From assembly GCA_036873135.1 (NCBI GenBank), contig JAPTYO010000011.1, positions 10,190,747 through 10,254,746 of the forward strand: DNA of 64,000 nucleotides, given 5' to 3'. Shown here piece after piece: positions 18,712-30,720 of the stretch. The notes below the pieces were generated by a model, which saw only the letters and a program-made list of their open reading frames with translations, ran no database searches and was not told where the DNA came from. Each line of letters begins with the position of its first letter. The stretch's first letter is position 1. Position numbers and translations under genes: made by a program. This stretch comes from Clarkia xantiana subsp. parviflora (Eukaryota; Streptophyta; Magnoliopsida; Myrtales; Onagraceae).

Positions 18712-20960
18712 AACCTCTCGGTCTCGGGGTTTTACTTCCGAGATTAATTCCTTGATCACTAAGATTTGGAACCAAGTTTGGTCGGATGACTCCCACTGGA
18801 AACAATGGGTAGTCGAGGCAGTTGTGGCATTCCTGGTTCAGTAATACGACCATCAGGTTCAACTTGATTAGTCTCAACAGCAATAATGATTTCGTGTGGT
18901 AGGGTTTATTCCCCCCACTGGATTTATTATGAAAATGTTCCCATTCTCATTTACCATGTCATTCACGAGTTTCTGGTTCAAATCTCTCCCACTCGAATAA
19001 AGTAGGACCTGACTGTCAGTAATTTCCTTCTCTGGTTTGATCAAGACTACATTATTTGAAATTGTTCATGCATTGGAAAATTCGTCCTCAAGTATGTAAT
19101 GTCTCATGTTCGACCACGGTACCATTTTTCCCAAGCTGTAAACATGTATCTTCTAAGAGTAATTGACATACTCTTGTCATAAATACGTGTTTAATGCGCA
19201 AATTAATTTCGCATGGTGATATGATTTAACTCATTATCATACTTCAGCTATTATGGCGACGTGTCTCACCGATTCAATGGAACACAGGTTTTACATATAT
19301 GTGAATCATCTTGCATCATCCCATAGGGAACGTTTGATAGAGTGACTCTAACATTATGTTTACAAACTATGCTTCTTAAAGTGTGTCATTTGATTTGAAT
19401 GCTTAGCCTGACTTATCGTTCAAGTCTCGAAGAAGGAAAATCGTTTAACCGACTTCATCCTTCTACATTTACAAACTTATCTCAGAGATTTTATCCCATC
19501 TCCGAACTGAGCATTTGGGTTTTCACCCTATTCGCCAGTTGATACATTTACAAGGTCCTGGTAGCTTATGAAGCATACTCATTTCCGATGTAAACGTTAT
19601 CAGTAAGTTATTTCCGAAGGAATGCAAACGAAAATTCAGCACTTCATCATTTAAACACTTCATTATTAAACTCGTATTTTGAAACAATGTGCTCCGTCTT
19701 TCAAGGTCCACTTGCGCGTAGCGCTATTCACCGAAGTTTTAACCTTAGGTTGAATCGCTTTATTTCTGAATTTAATTTAATTTAATTTAATCCAATCTGT
19801 TTCGCATAGGATAATTATTACTAATTATTTCGTTCAATGGAGTAATAAAAATTAAGAAATACTAAATCTTTCGATCTAGCTACGCAATCGATGTGTATGT
19901 TCAGTTCAGTTGTCCCGACTGAGATGATGGAGTACGTGAATCGTTTAGTTTTATTCGACTACTTTTACCTGGTCGAAATTTTGTTTCAGATCGATCCTGT
20001 TTAACCGGGTCGATTTTTGACAAGTAGTTCACATTTCGAATCAAACGGAAACTACTTTATTCAACAAATCCGAATCTCGAAATAACCAAGATTTTAGTAA
20101 CTCAAACGAACGATAAATGACACTGGTAGGGTTCTTGATCTGAAGTTCGCGTATGTAATCCATGATTGTCTTATAGATAGTCGAGAACTTTAAGCAATGT
20201 TGAACATCACTTCTGAGTAAATTTACGATTTAATCACATCAAATGATTCGTTTCTGTATAAAATATTTTACCGTTTCATACACATGACCTAAGAGGCGTA
20301 CTTGAAACGCACTTTATCAACATGGTTTAACCCACCGGATTATCGTATAAGACCATTATGGTCCAGTTATCTCTATAATATGCGGATCATGGTTGACTTC
20401 TTTCGAACCCAATATGGTGAGCTGAGAAGGTTTCCCTTTTTACTGCTGTGGTTACTATACTTGATTAGGCTCAAGGTAATTGAATCCTGTCAATATCAGA
20501 CAACCATATACATCTTTTCCATGTTGACCTTTCATTCTGAAGATCCAATGCGGGTTTTACGCTAACATCCATGAAAAGAGAGAAGACCATCACGTTTAAC
20601 CGAAACGTTTAGCTTTTGCATCCTTGATTCCACCAAGGCGGATGCAAAGGGATACTAAGCTGCAACATTGCCTGATTGCAATTGAAGTATTCTTCAACCA
20701 TCTTATTACCAAGGTTAAATGTATCACCACATATCCGTTCAGGTCATCAAAGAACCTACTCCCATGCTTTGTGAAACAAATTGTAACATTCGTCTCTCAT
20801 TGTCAAAATCATACAGACTACTATATTCATATGTAGTTGTCCTCTCCACTTTTCGGAATCGTAGTAGTGAGTTCAACACGTACTCCTTTTATTCATCATG
20901 ATTCACACCATCAAGATTGCGAGGAATATCGAATCGCACTAATTCAACCAATTCATACAA
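18712..20960 (-). pseudogene. Copia B gag-protease-integrase region, heavily decayed
   Basis: This is the upstream part of B polyprotein. Near 18,720-18,990 the minus strand keeps the integrase-to-RT linker seen in the other copies (IFIINPVGG.NP). Just upstream, YILEDEFS at about 19,090 resembles the end of the integrase domain. Beyond that, frames are so broken that protease and integrase cores cannot be read. The stretch aligns with 30,650-32,650 of element E (for example ACTTTATCAACATGGTTTAACCC, quoted short, at 20,310 and 32,000), so both copies share much of this decay or divergence. Confidence 0.6.
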
Positions 20961-22349
20961 ACACATCGATGATTATGCAAAAATCAGGGAGACGATAACA
21001 TTTTGAGAAAGAATTGCATACATTAAATATCTATTAAGATAGAATCCGACAGATAATGATTCCTCAACCGACCACCAGTAAACCAATGGAAGATGGCTGT
21101 GAAAAAGTTCACATTATCGTCGTCTTCTATCCAATAGATCAGTCTTTTAAAAACGGTTTTAATCGCAAATTACCGGAACGGGGATTTTAAAACAAGCATA
21201 CCAGATCTTGGCTTTCCCAAGGCCCTTTTTATTTTGGAAAATTATTCTGATGAATTCACTCATGCATATATAATTCTACTATCCACGTAAATTATCAAAC
21301 GCCAGTAACATTCATCATATAAACCACACTCATGCTTACGCGTCATGCGTCTAATGTTTCGAGGAACTCATGCTTGCATATATAATTCTACTTCCAAGTA
21401 AATTATCAAATGCGGCTACATCCTCAACATTATAGCATATGTGTCAAACATGCAACATTCACATCCATCATACACATTTGGCGATTGGTTATCGATTTTA
21501 AAATAATTTTAAACATTAGGGGCTGATATGCAATTCATGCTTATATTCAATCACGCAACATTCTAGACATGAATCCTAGGCATTTCCAACCATCACAACA
21601 TGTCTATCCTAGTGCGCGTTCCATATATTTAACCAGGGCTCCGCCCCCAATATGCAATATCCAGCTAGCTTGGCTCTGTCAAGACAACATTTTAACCATG
21701 CATAAATATATATTGAATAATAAGAAATTGCACTTCAACCCACTAATTAATGCAGTCCCAAAAACATGTACATCTGAGATCCATCCCCATAATCGAAATA
21801 AGGCATAAAGGTTATCAACCATTGAGCACTGTGTAGGCCATTTAAGGTTCAAAACATTTGGTTTTAAAACTTGACCTCCCTATTTTAATTGACTTGAATT
21901 CGGTTTTGAAAATTCAGTTCGGTCCAGAATATCCGGTTCGGTATAAACCGATTCGGTTCGGTCCGAAAATAAAAATCTGATTGGGTTCGGTCTGGTGTTA
22001 ATATTTAAGTATGGTTTGGTCCGAACCGGTCCAATAAAAATAGGTTTCAGTTCGGTTAAACACTCAGAACCAATTTGGTTAGATTCACTTAGTTACCCCG
22101 GTCCGACCCGACCCGATTAGGTCGAACCGATTGAGAAAATCTGGTTCGGTTTTAATTCGTCCCAGTTTGACATATTGGACCGGCCCAATAATTTTAAAAT
22201 AAAAAGGTTGGGCCAAAATGTTTACTTGTGGCCCAAGTAGGGTTGTAAAGTCTAAAATTATTTAACTTAGCCAATAAGTAACATTAACTATATAAAATAA
22301 TTTTCAATTTTATTAATAATATATGTATATATATGTAAAAATCGGCTAC

Positions 22350-22394
<45 letters not shown>

Positions 22395-22951
22395 TATTGT
22401 CAATATCTTAAATAGGGAAATATATATTCACAATATATTTTCTCAATCTTTTAGGTAACTAAAATCTATCAATAATATCTTTAACCCTATTAAATATTTA
22501 GATATATTGATAGTTATATATATTTCTATATATTATTGTGAATCTATCCTAATGTTCCCAATTGTAGATATATTGTTACCTAGAGTAAAAATTAAAATAT
22601 GGTAAACAATATAATTTCGGCCAAAATTTTATTCCTTGGTGCCTAAGAAATTAAAAAAATTTACGTTGTAATTTACCTAGGTTTCGGCCAAAAACACATA
22701 ATTGGGAACAAGTGTCAAATTTCAAGATCAAATTTTAATAAGATCTACAATCCAATGTTTGATTTTGAAAAATATCACTTTTTTTTTTAAAAGATCATGA
22801 TCATCAAATTTCTTAAGAACATCATGAAAATTTCGGACCTCCCATAAAACTTAAAATTCGAAATTTTGAAACTTTTTCATTTAAAATTTCAGTCCGAATA
22901 TTAAATTTTCAAGAACACCAATTAATCAAAATAATGAACTCCTAACACAGG
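20961..22951 (-). other. Leader of copia B
   Basis: About 2 kb of untranslated leader. It is homologous, inverted, to 23,563-25,089 of A2 and collinear with 32,650-34,810 of E. It includes a GGTTCGGT/ACCGAACC-rich segment (about 21,895-22,200) and an AT microsatellite at 22,352-22,390. No gene is seen. Confidence 0.65.
22352..22390. repeat. AT microsatellite
   Basis: About 19 uninterrupted AT dinucleotides in the leader of B. Similar runs occur at the matching place in A2 (23,636-23,700) and E (34,067-34,137). Confidence 0.9.
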
Positions 22952-22962
22952 CTCTAATACCA
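22952..22962 (-). other. Primer binding site of copia B
   Basis: On the minus strand TGGTATTAGAG, one base from the LTR terminus. One change from TGGTATCAGAG suggests post-insertion mutation. Confidence 0.75.
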
Positions 22963-22963
22963 C

Positions 22964-23562
22964 TGTTAGATTACGGGGAGCAATCACTACGGAAACTAAA
23001 ATCATGGTACATGCTAGTAATCGAAATTACGCAGTGGAAGATTCGCACATACCACAACAGTAGTCCGTAGTCCCAAGATCCTTGTCGCAGGGAGTTCATG
23101 ATCCTCCGGTCGGCACCCGTAGGGGTTCTTGTTAAGGAAGCCCTACGTGGTATATTCTCCACAACAAAGCCTTAGATCGATTCTTGGCAAGGGACAGATC
23201 TCTGAGTGTTTGCTCGAAGCAAATTGGCACACCCTTGGTGTTTGGTGATGTTCGGCCGAATATGGTGTATTTGTGGGAAGGGTTTTCTCTCAAATCACCA
23301 CTTGAAGTGAATTGTGATTAACCTTATTAAAACCCCTAACTACCCATACATATAGGAGGAGTAAAGTGGACAAAAGTCCACTTTACTCTCATCCTAATTT
23401 CGGCCGGCCATGCTTGTATAAGGAGGCCCAATTTTGGGCCTCTCATGTCTATTGGGATTTGGGTCTGGCCTAATGTCCTAATGTGACATGTACCCAATTA
23501 ACTTAGGTAACGTATACATATAATGGGCTTCCATTTACGGTGCCCATCACCATATGCTTACA
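22964..23562 (-). repeat. 5' LTR of copia B (599 bp)
   Basis: Plus strand TGTTAGATTACGG through ATGCTTACA. Dyad GTAAAGTGGAC - AAAA - GTCCACTTTAC at 23,361-23,386. Same length as the 3' LTR at 5,892, with scattered substitutions and short indels. Confidence 0.85.
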
Positions 23563-23633
23563 ATATATGTGTGTGTTAGTGCTGAATTATATATATATTG
23601 TTGATAGATTTATATTCCAAATATAGAATCTTG

Positions 23634-23703
<70 letters not shown>

Positions 23704-25089
23704 GAAAATATTGGAAATTATATCTATAGTTAATATTACTTGGTGGCTAAGTTAAGTTTTTAGTGGATTTTAAAAGCCTTTTTAGCCCACAAGTGTTAAT
23801 TTCGGTCGAGCCACTAGTGGGTCATGCGCCAGTCCAATTTTGCACATCCGGGTCGTGACAACCGACCCGAGAGACCAAAGGGAACCCGAACCGGGTCAAA
23901 AAAACCGAATCGGGTCGGGTTCCACGGGTCAAACCGGAGCGGGTCAACAAATCCGCGTTTTCTCAATCGGTCCGACCCATTCGGGTCGGTTCGAACCGGG
24001 TAACTAATGGGTCGAACTAAACCGACCCAGTTTGCGTGAAGGACCGAACAAAACCGAATTCCTAATAAATAGAACCAGACCGGTCGGTCCGAATTGACAT
24101 GAATCGGACAGTTTTGGTCGGACCAAGCCGAGTCAACTGAAAAATAGGATGGTCAAATTTTAAAATCCAAATTTTTTCGAACTTTAAAATTACCTACATA
24201 GCGGGAATTGGTTTGAAATTTTTCATGTCTTTAGTAAAACCTGATACATATTGTTGATTATGGGGATGGATCTCAGAAATGCATGATTATGGGATTGAAT
24301 CATTTAGTGGGCTGAATTGATATTGCTTAATTAATTGATATTATTGCATGATTAGAGAATTGCGTCTTGACTATGTCAAGCTAGCTGGATATTGTATGTT
24401 GTGGGCAGAGCCCTGGTTTTTAATTAATGAGTTACGCTCTAGGATAGACATGCTGTGATGATTGTTCTTGCCTAGATTCCATGTCTAGAAATTCGCATGA
24501 TTGATTATAAACATGAATTGCAAGTCAGCCCCAAATGTTTTAAAACCAAAAATCTGTCGCCAAATATGCATGTTTGTTGTGGAGTGATCACACATGATGT
24601 GTATGCATGAATGTGGAGGATGTAGCCATATATGATAATTTACTTGGGTAGTAGAATTATATGTGCTAGCATGAGTTCCTCAGAACATTAGACGCATGAC
24701 GCGTATGCATGATGATTGGTGTGTTTCTTTGGTGTGGTTGCGTATTATAATTTGCTTGTGTAGTAGAATTGTATATGCATGCATGAAATCCTCGAAACTT
24801 TTTCAAAAAGGACTTGGGAAAGCCAATATCGGGTGTATGTTCTTATTCCCCCTTCCGGTGAGAGCGATCAAATCGTTTTAAAAGACTAATCTATTAGATA
24901 GGAAATGTCAGTAATGTAAACTCTTTCATGGCCTTCTTCTATTGGTTTACTGGTGGTCGGGTTGGTTAGATGTCTGAGGAACCATTGCTTGTCGCCTTTT
25001 ATCTCATAGATATCTGATGTATGCAATTCTTTTCAAAATGTTGTTGTCTCCTTGATTGTCGCATAATTTTATCAAAGTATTAGCATCGA
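23563..25089 (+). other. Leader of copia A2, second part
   Basis: Resumption of the A2 leader after element B. It holds a long AT microsatellite (23,636-23,700), a CCGAACCGG/GGGTCGG-rich segment (about 23,860-24,130), and sequence that is the inverse of the B leader (ATGCATGATTATGGG near 24,272 and following). No gene is seen. Confidence 0.65.
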
Positions 25090-26989
25090 ATGGCACCGAT
25101 GGATACATCATGTGCCAATGAGATTCTGAATGAGACAAACTACGACTTGTGGTGCAAACACATCAATGATATGCTGGATGACAAAGGTATGATAGACCAC
25201 ATACATAAGATGATGAGCTGTCTAGATGCGGGCCTGACAAAGGGGCTAACATATTCCCACTTTAAGTGAGAGCAGGATGACAAGAGAGCAAATGAGATTT
25301 TTCTTTCCGAAATGTCTCTGGACTTTAAGGATGAGTATAAGGATGTTACGGTTACAAAGGAAAACTAGGATGCACTGTTCCTGAAATGCGGAAACGGCAT
25401 CGCAGTTATACTACACCCTCTTATACCCTCTTTGGATGAATGTCGAAAGAGCGACAACATCAGTGTACTTGAGAAAGTATACCAACTCATTAGCATGATC
25501 AAACCGCTGGAGGATCAAATTCAGATGGCAGAATAGAAATAATTTGTGCCATAATCAGGATTCTCCCGAAGTCTTGGCGAGCAACCAGGACTCTTCTGAC
25601 TGTCAGTGGTTCTGTGTTAGATCTTGCATCTTTCCTAAAATTAATCGAGATGGAAGAGGCTCGATTGGCTATGGTTACGACAGAAACCAAAGGGCCGGGA
25701 TAACCTGCTGGGCAAAAGAGGAAATAGAGGAACAGGGGGAAGAAACAACAGGCTATTGACGGTAAAACGTCAACAAAGTCTAAACAAGGCAGTCTCCAGC
25801 TGAAATCAGAGATAGTTTGACAGGGATTCCAGCCCTTTCCGTATCGGCGACGGAGCTGGTTCCAGCAAATCGCATGCTGAAAAGGTATGCGACGTTGGAT
25901 ATGTTATGGAAGCTTTAGTTTACTCATCTGTCATCTTAACTGATTCAAATCCTTATTGGATTCTAGATTCAGGTGCGACGGACCACATAACCAATGACAA
26001 AGGATTATTTTCCATGTTCAGACGGATGCTAAAGAATTCTAAGAGGATATACATTGGCGACAACTCTCAAGTTGCCGTCGAAGGAATGGGGAACTACAAA
26101 TTGTCTATGCGCAATGGCAGGAGCTTACTTCTGGAAAATGTCCTTTTTGCTCCTAGAATTCAAAAGAATGTTGTTTCTGTTACTTCTCTTATGAATAATG
26201 GACTTTCTTTATCATTTGAGAACTCCCTCGTTCGTATAAATAAAGGCAATGTCATTTATGGACATGCGTTTTCCTCAAATGATCTCATCGTTACAGATTT
26301 GAATGGACATGAAAATCTGAATAGTATGTATTCTGTAACATCCAGGGAGGCAGAGACTGATGCGGCCGGATGGCATGCGAGGTTAGGAAATATAGGCTAT
26401 GATAGAGTACAAACTCTTACTCAGAGAGGGCTACTGCCCGGAGCGACTCACGTGGTGAAACCACTTGTGAGGATTGTCTAGCCGGAAAGTCCACGCGCAA
26501 GCCATTCGGTGAATCACTACGAGTCGAGTACCCATTGCATTTTGTTCATTCCGATGTATGTGGACCCATGAACGTCACTGCTAGGGGTAATAAACGTTAC
26601 TCTGTAACTTATATCGACGATTTTACCCGTTTCGGGTTTACTCATTTGATTTCTCGTAAATCTGAGGCCATTGAATGCTTCAAAAGCTTTCTCAATCTCG
26701 TAGAGAATCAACAGGAGTGAAAGGTGAAAACCTTACGTACAGATAGAGGTAAGGAATATCTCTCTAAAGAGTTCAATAAGTTATGCGATGAAATAGGGAT
26801 TATCCGACAAACGACAATCCCAAATACTCCACTACAGAATAGTGTGGCGGAACGACGTAATCATACACTCTTGGACATGGTTGGAACCATGATGTCGCGA
26901 GCCCAACTTCCAATATCCTTTTGGGGTGATGCATTGTTGACTGCTACTCATGTAGTAAACCTTGTTCCTACAAAATCGGTGGATACAAC
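25090..26989 (+). pseudogene. Copia A2 gag, protease and integrase, truncated by E
   Basis: Gag begins ATG at 25,090 (MAPMDTSCANEILNETNYDLW, quoted in part) with stops near 25,269 and 25,368. The protease motif WILDSGATDHITND is at about 25,955. A clean 191-codon frame (25,906-26,481) continues through the GAG-pre-integrase segment (LVRINKGN, WHARLGNIGYDRVQ). The integrase core follows with YIDDFTRFGFTH (about 26,610), TDRGKEYLS (about 26,738) and VAERRNHTLLDMVG (about 26,845), the expected D, D and E residues. It is cut at 26,989 by the LTR of element E. RT and RNase H of this copy are not in the window. The domain order gag-protease-integrase defines it as copia. Confidence 0.85.
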
Positions 26990-27579
26990 TGTTAGATTAC
27001 GGGGAGTAATCACTACGGATACTAAATCATGGTACATGCTATTAATCGAAATTACGCAGCAGAAGATTCGGACATACCTCAAAGATGATCCGTAGTCCCT
27101 AGATCCTTTTGCAGGGAGTTCACGATCCTCCGGTCGGGACCCGTAGAGGCTCTAGTTAGAGAAGTCCTACAATACAAGCTCCACAGCAAAGCCTCTGATC
27201 GATTCTTGGCACAGGGATAGATCTCTGGAGTGTTTGCTTAGAAAGCAAATTGGCACACCTTGGGTGACTATACGTTCGGCTGAAATACCTAAGTGGGGTA
27301 GAGGGTTTTCTCTCTAAAACACTCTAATGAGGAAATAGTGATTAACCCTAAAAGTCCCCTAGCACCATGTATTTATAGGAGGAGCAAAGTGGATTCTACT
27401 TTGCCCACACCATTATTTCGGCCGGCCATGCATAGGGGAGTCCCATAATTTGGGCCTCTCATGTCAATTGAGATTTGGGTCTAGCCAAATTACCCTAATG
27501 TGACGTTTACCTAATTTCCTTAGGCAAACTATACATGTTATGGGCTACCAATTACGACGCCCATCACCATATGCTTACA
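26990..27579 (-). repeat. 3' LTR of copia E (590 bp)
   Basis: Plus strand TGTTAGATTACGG through ATGCTTACA, followed by the polypurine tract (minus strand CGAGTGGGAGC). The dyad beside the (-) TATAAATAC is shortened here to GCAAAGT (27,384-27,390) and ACTTTGC (27,398-27,404). Confidence 0.85.
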
Positions 27580-28656
27580 GCTCCCACTCGTCGGAATGGG
27601 AGGGTACCTATTAGTGTATTGTCGTCCAAATCTGCATCAACATTTCACTCCATCGATCTGCTCCTTGCTTCTGAATAGTTCATACGAGGTTTGCCATGCG
27701 ACCGGAGGATACGACGGGCATCGTGCTAATCATATGTTAGGAGTATTGTAGCGCCCGCGGAACGCTGATTCCCTTTTCTCCAATCAACATGTTTTAAACA
27801 ACATTTATATTGTATGCGCTGTATCCTAGGTCAACTGTTAATTCTCCTTTTGCCTAGTTTCCACATAGGAACACTTCTCTAAGGCATCCGTACAAGTATT
27901 CACAACCTTCAACTAATATCCGGTTGGTGGCCACCTAGTGAATACAAGAGTCGGTGAATTACAGGTGAACTTGACCATCCCCATCGCTCATATCCTTAGT
28001 TAGACCCAACCGGTTTCCAAAGACGTGGTCACTGGGCCTTTTTGGTCATCACTACGCTCGTACAACATTGAGCCTGACCTTAGATATGAGTTCTAAGTCC
28101 GTGAGTATACTTTAGGTGTCTCTTGATAAGGCTACTAGGATCAATCACACGCTCGAGGTGAAGAAGTTTGCGCCTGCCAGAATTACAAGGATTCCTTCCT
28201 AGCACAACCGAGCTGTGACCCCGTGGTCGAACGTGGCACGCGTATTATGAAGCACGCGTTGATAGCATACCTGGATCTTTTTGGTTGACAGGAAAGGGAT
28301 ATGTCAATCATGCTATCACAGATTCTCATCTGGTCCAGAATGTGACTGAGGAACGAAGTTCATCACGACGATATGAAAAACGAAGATAATGTCGAGTTAC
28401 TTCGAAACTAGATAATCTTCTTGCTTAATCAGGTTTATCCCCTCCATTGCAAGACTACCGTACCTGTGTGACTAGGTAAGGCCCACATTCGACATAGTTT
28501 AACAGAGGATTGCGTCCTCCTACGACTTAGTTTATAGACCGTAAATCTGATGTATTTAAGACATTATGACGTCGATTAATCATAATCTCAGTTGCAATTC
28601 TTTCGCTTACAAAATGTAACTTTCTAATATCAAAATGTTATCACAGATACATGCCA
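27580..28656 (-). other. 3' untranslated region of copia E
   Basis: Homologous to 3,384-4,494 (inverted) and to 6,491-8,388 without the MITE, which gives the empty site showing that the MITE in B is a later insertion. The antisense ORF seen in A1 and B is recognisable near 27,945 but has a TAG and a frameshift. Confidence 0.7.
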
Positions 28657-30720
28657 TTTCTAAACCCTACGCAATTCAAGCAATTTTACATACTTTTCGA
28701 ATATGACCCTGCGTAGTGGTTTTATCACAGATACAGTGGACAAGTATTCCATAGTGATTATATTGTCTTCTACTATAGATTTAGCATAGAAATATTTCAC
28801 ATCAATGTGTTTGGTCCTACTATAGTACTTCGGATTCTTAACTGCCGCAATGGCTGCTTGATTGTCAGAGAAGACCTTTACAGGTTTATTCTCGACATCG
28901 CCACAACGCAGCGCAGTTAGAAGCCTTTTGAGCCAGACCGCTTCTTGTGTATTCTTAAAAAGAGCAACGAATTCTGATTCCATCGTGGTTTGACACAGGT
29001 TTTCTTCTTGCTCGTCCATGAAATGGCTGCATTAGCAAGGAAGAATGTTCCTCCTGTTGTGGACTTACGATCATCCGGATCGTCACCACGGTCGGCCTCA
29101 ATGTTATCGGTCAATTCTAACTTCCTGCCCTCATAGCACAGTTCGTAGTCTGCAATACCTTTTCAGATAACGAGTTATTCGTTTTATAGTCTTTAAATAT
29201 TGATGGCCAGGATCTGAAAGGAAACATGCTACTAGGCCTACGGCGTATAAGATATATGGACGGGTGCATTGCATGGCGTAGAACAAACTACCGACCATCC
29301 TGAAACATCCTACACCCTTTATCTATTTATGCTCTGCCAGGTTCTTGGGGCCGTCACGTTTTGACAGTGCGCACCCAAACAACATTGGTGTTTCCACAGA
29401 TTTTTGCATCCTGCTATCTGAATCTTTTCAACAATTTGTTGATATAAGCTTCTTAAGATATACGTGGCCTCTCTCATGTCCTTGATCTCAAATACAGATG
29501 CCAACCAGGACTTTGAATTATTCATGAATCTCATGTCGTTTACAGCAATAAGTATGTCGTCCACGCATAAGGTTAAGATGACAGACTTAGACCTTGAGAT
29601 CTTATAATACAGACATGGATCCTTGTGATAAACTCACAGATCCGTTTCCTACGATTTCCTCGTGGAATCTGCGGTACCATTGCAGCGACGACCATTTAAG
29701 ACCGTAGATGGATCTTTGGAGTTTACAAACTTTACGTTCGTCACCATGGGTAATGAAACCTTCCGGTTTCTCCATGTAGATCTCTTCCTCCGGGTTTACG
29801 AGGAGGGATGGGGTCTTAATACCTACTCGGTGCAGTTTGAAATCGAGACCTGCGACCATGACCATAAATGGCCATCCACTGTGTTTTTACGCACATGCAG
29901 TTAGTATGTTTTGTCAAAGTCCATTCCGTGAATTTAGGTATTGTCTTTCGTTATAAGTCGAGCTACTTATCGCTCGACCTTTTCCATCAGTGGTTAGCCT
30001 TCTTTCAGGACACACCCTATCCTTATGCCCATGTGGTTAGCAGTTAAATCAACTATAGACTTTAATGGCTTTCATTTAGGCGATCTCTCTCATTTGTTTT
30101 TTCCTCCATTTCTCCACTTGAGGTATTTCCAATGCCTGTTGACAGTCGATAGAGTGAGGTTATCACTTTTCCAGATGGGATACTTCTTTGGAGAAGTTCG
30201 ACGCCTTTGACTTTCGTCTAGGCTTGATTATCCTGTCTTTGAGTCTTAACGTCTCTCCCACTCGGAATAATGCCTCTTATCGGAACATTTCTTCAAATTG
30301 GGATCAAATCTCCTACTCGAGACGATGTTTCTTATCAGAGCATCACTTCTATTAGGTACAAGAGGAGTGCTTTAACCATAACCGACAAATTTCCTTATAC
30401 GACTTCTCGGTCTCAGAATTTTACTTCCAAGATGAATTCCTTGATCACTAGGATCTGGAAACAAGTTTTTCGGATCACTCCCACTAGGAACAATGGGTAG
30501 TATAGGTAGTTGTGGCATCCCCGGTTTAGCATTACGATGATCAGGTTCAACTTGATTCGTCTCAACAGCAACAATGATTTTGTGTGGAAGGAGTTTATTC
30601 CTCCCACTGGATTTATACTGAAAATGTTCCCATTATCATTTACCATGTCATTCAATTGAGTTGCTGGCTCAAATCTCTCCCACTCGAATTAAGTCAGACC
30701 TGATGTCAGTAATATCCTCT
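28657..30720 (-). pseudogene. Copia E pol: RT and RNase H remnant
   Basis: The minus strand carries the linker with NIFSINPVGGINS (about 30,600), a YIEKPEGF-like RT block with RKVCKLQRSIYGLK (about 29,720), VDDILIAVND (about 29,535-29,565), then RNase H with DDPDDRKSTTGGTFF (about 29,050-29,090), TMESEFVALF and PKYYSRTKHIDVKYF (about 28,800), ending KLLELRRV and stop at about 28,659. A deletion removes sequence between the RT palm and the following block near 29,440 (compare B near 9,130-9,230). Many stops and frameshifts. Same family as the pol at 1,330-3,383. Confidence 0.8.

Larger units (their letters stand above)
5892..23562 (-). mobile_element. Ty1/copia element B (minus strand), interrupted by C, D and a MITE
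   Basis: A (-) copia element with two 599-bp LTRs (5,892-6,490 and 22,964-23,562), inserted in the leader of A2. Order in its own direction: 5' LTR, primer site, leader, decayed gag-pol, RT-RNase H, 3' region, 3' LTR. Both flanks read ATATA (5,887-5,891 and 23,563-23,567), compatible with a 5-bp target duplication but weak because the DNA there is AT-repeat. Its body is split at 10,087-18,706 by element C, which itself holds D, and at 7,537-8,334 by a MITE. Without the insertions it would be about 8.2 kb. Confidence 0.8.

Noticed and set aside
19523..21808. Several 60-87 codon frames in the upstream part of B
   Set aside because: They fall in both strands of decayed element sequence, are not preserved in the matching part of E and have no domain.
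25090..26989. An integrated plant pararetrovirus
   Set aside because: The domain order gag-protease-integrase with LTRs and primer site is that of Ty1/copia; no movement-protein or coat motif is seen.
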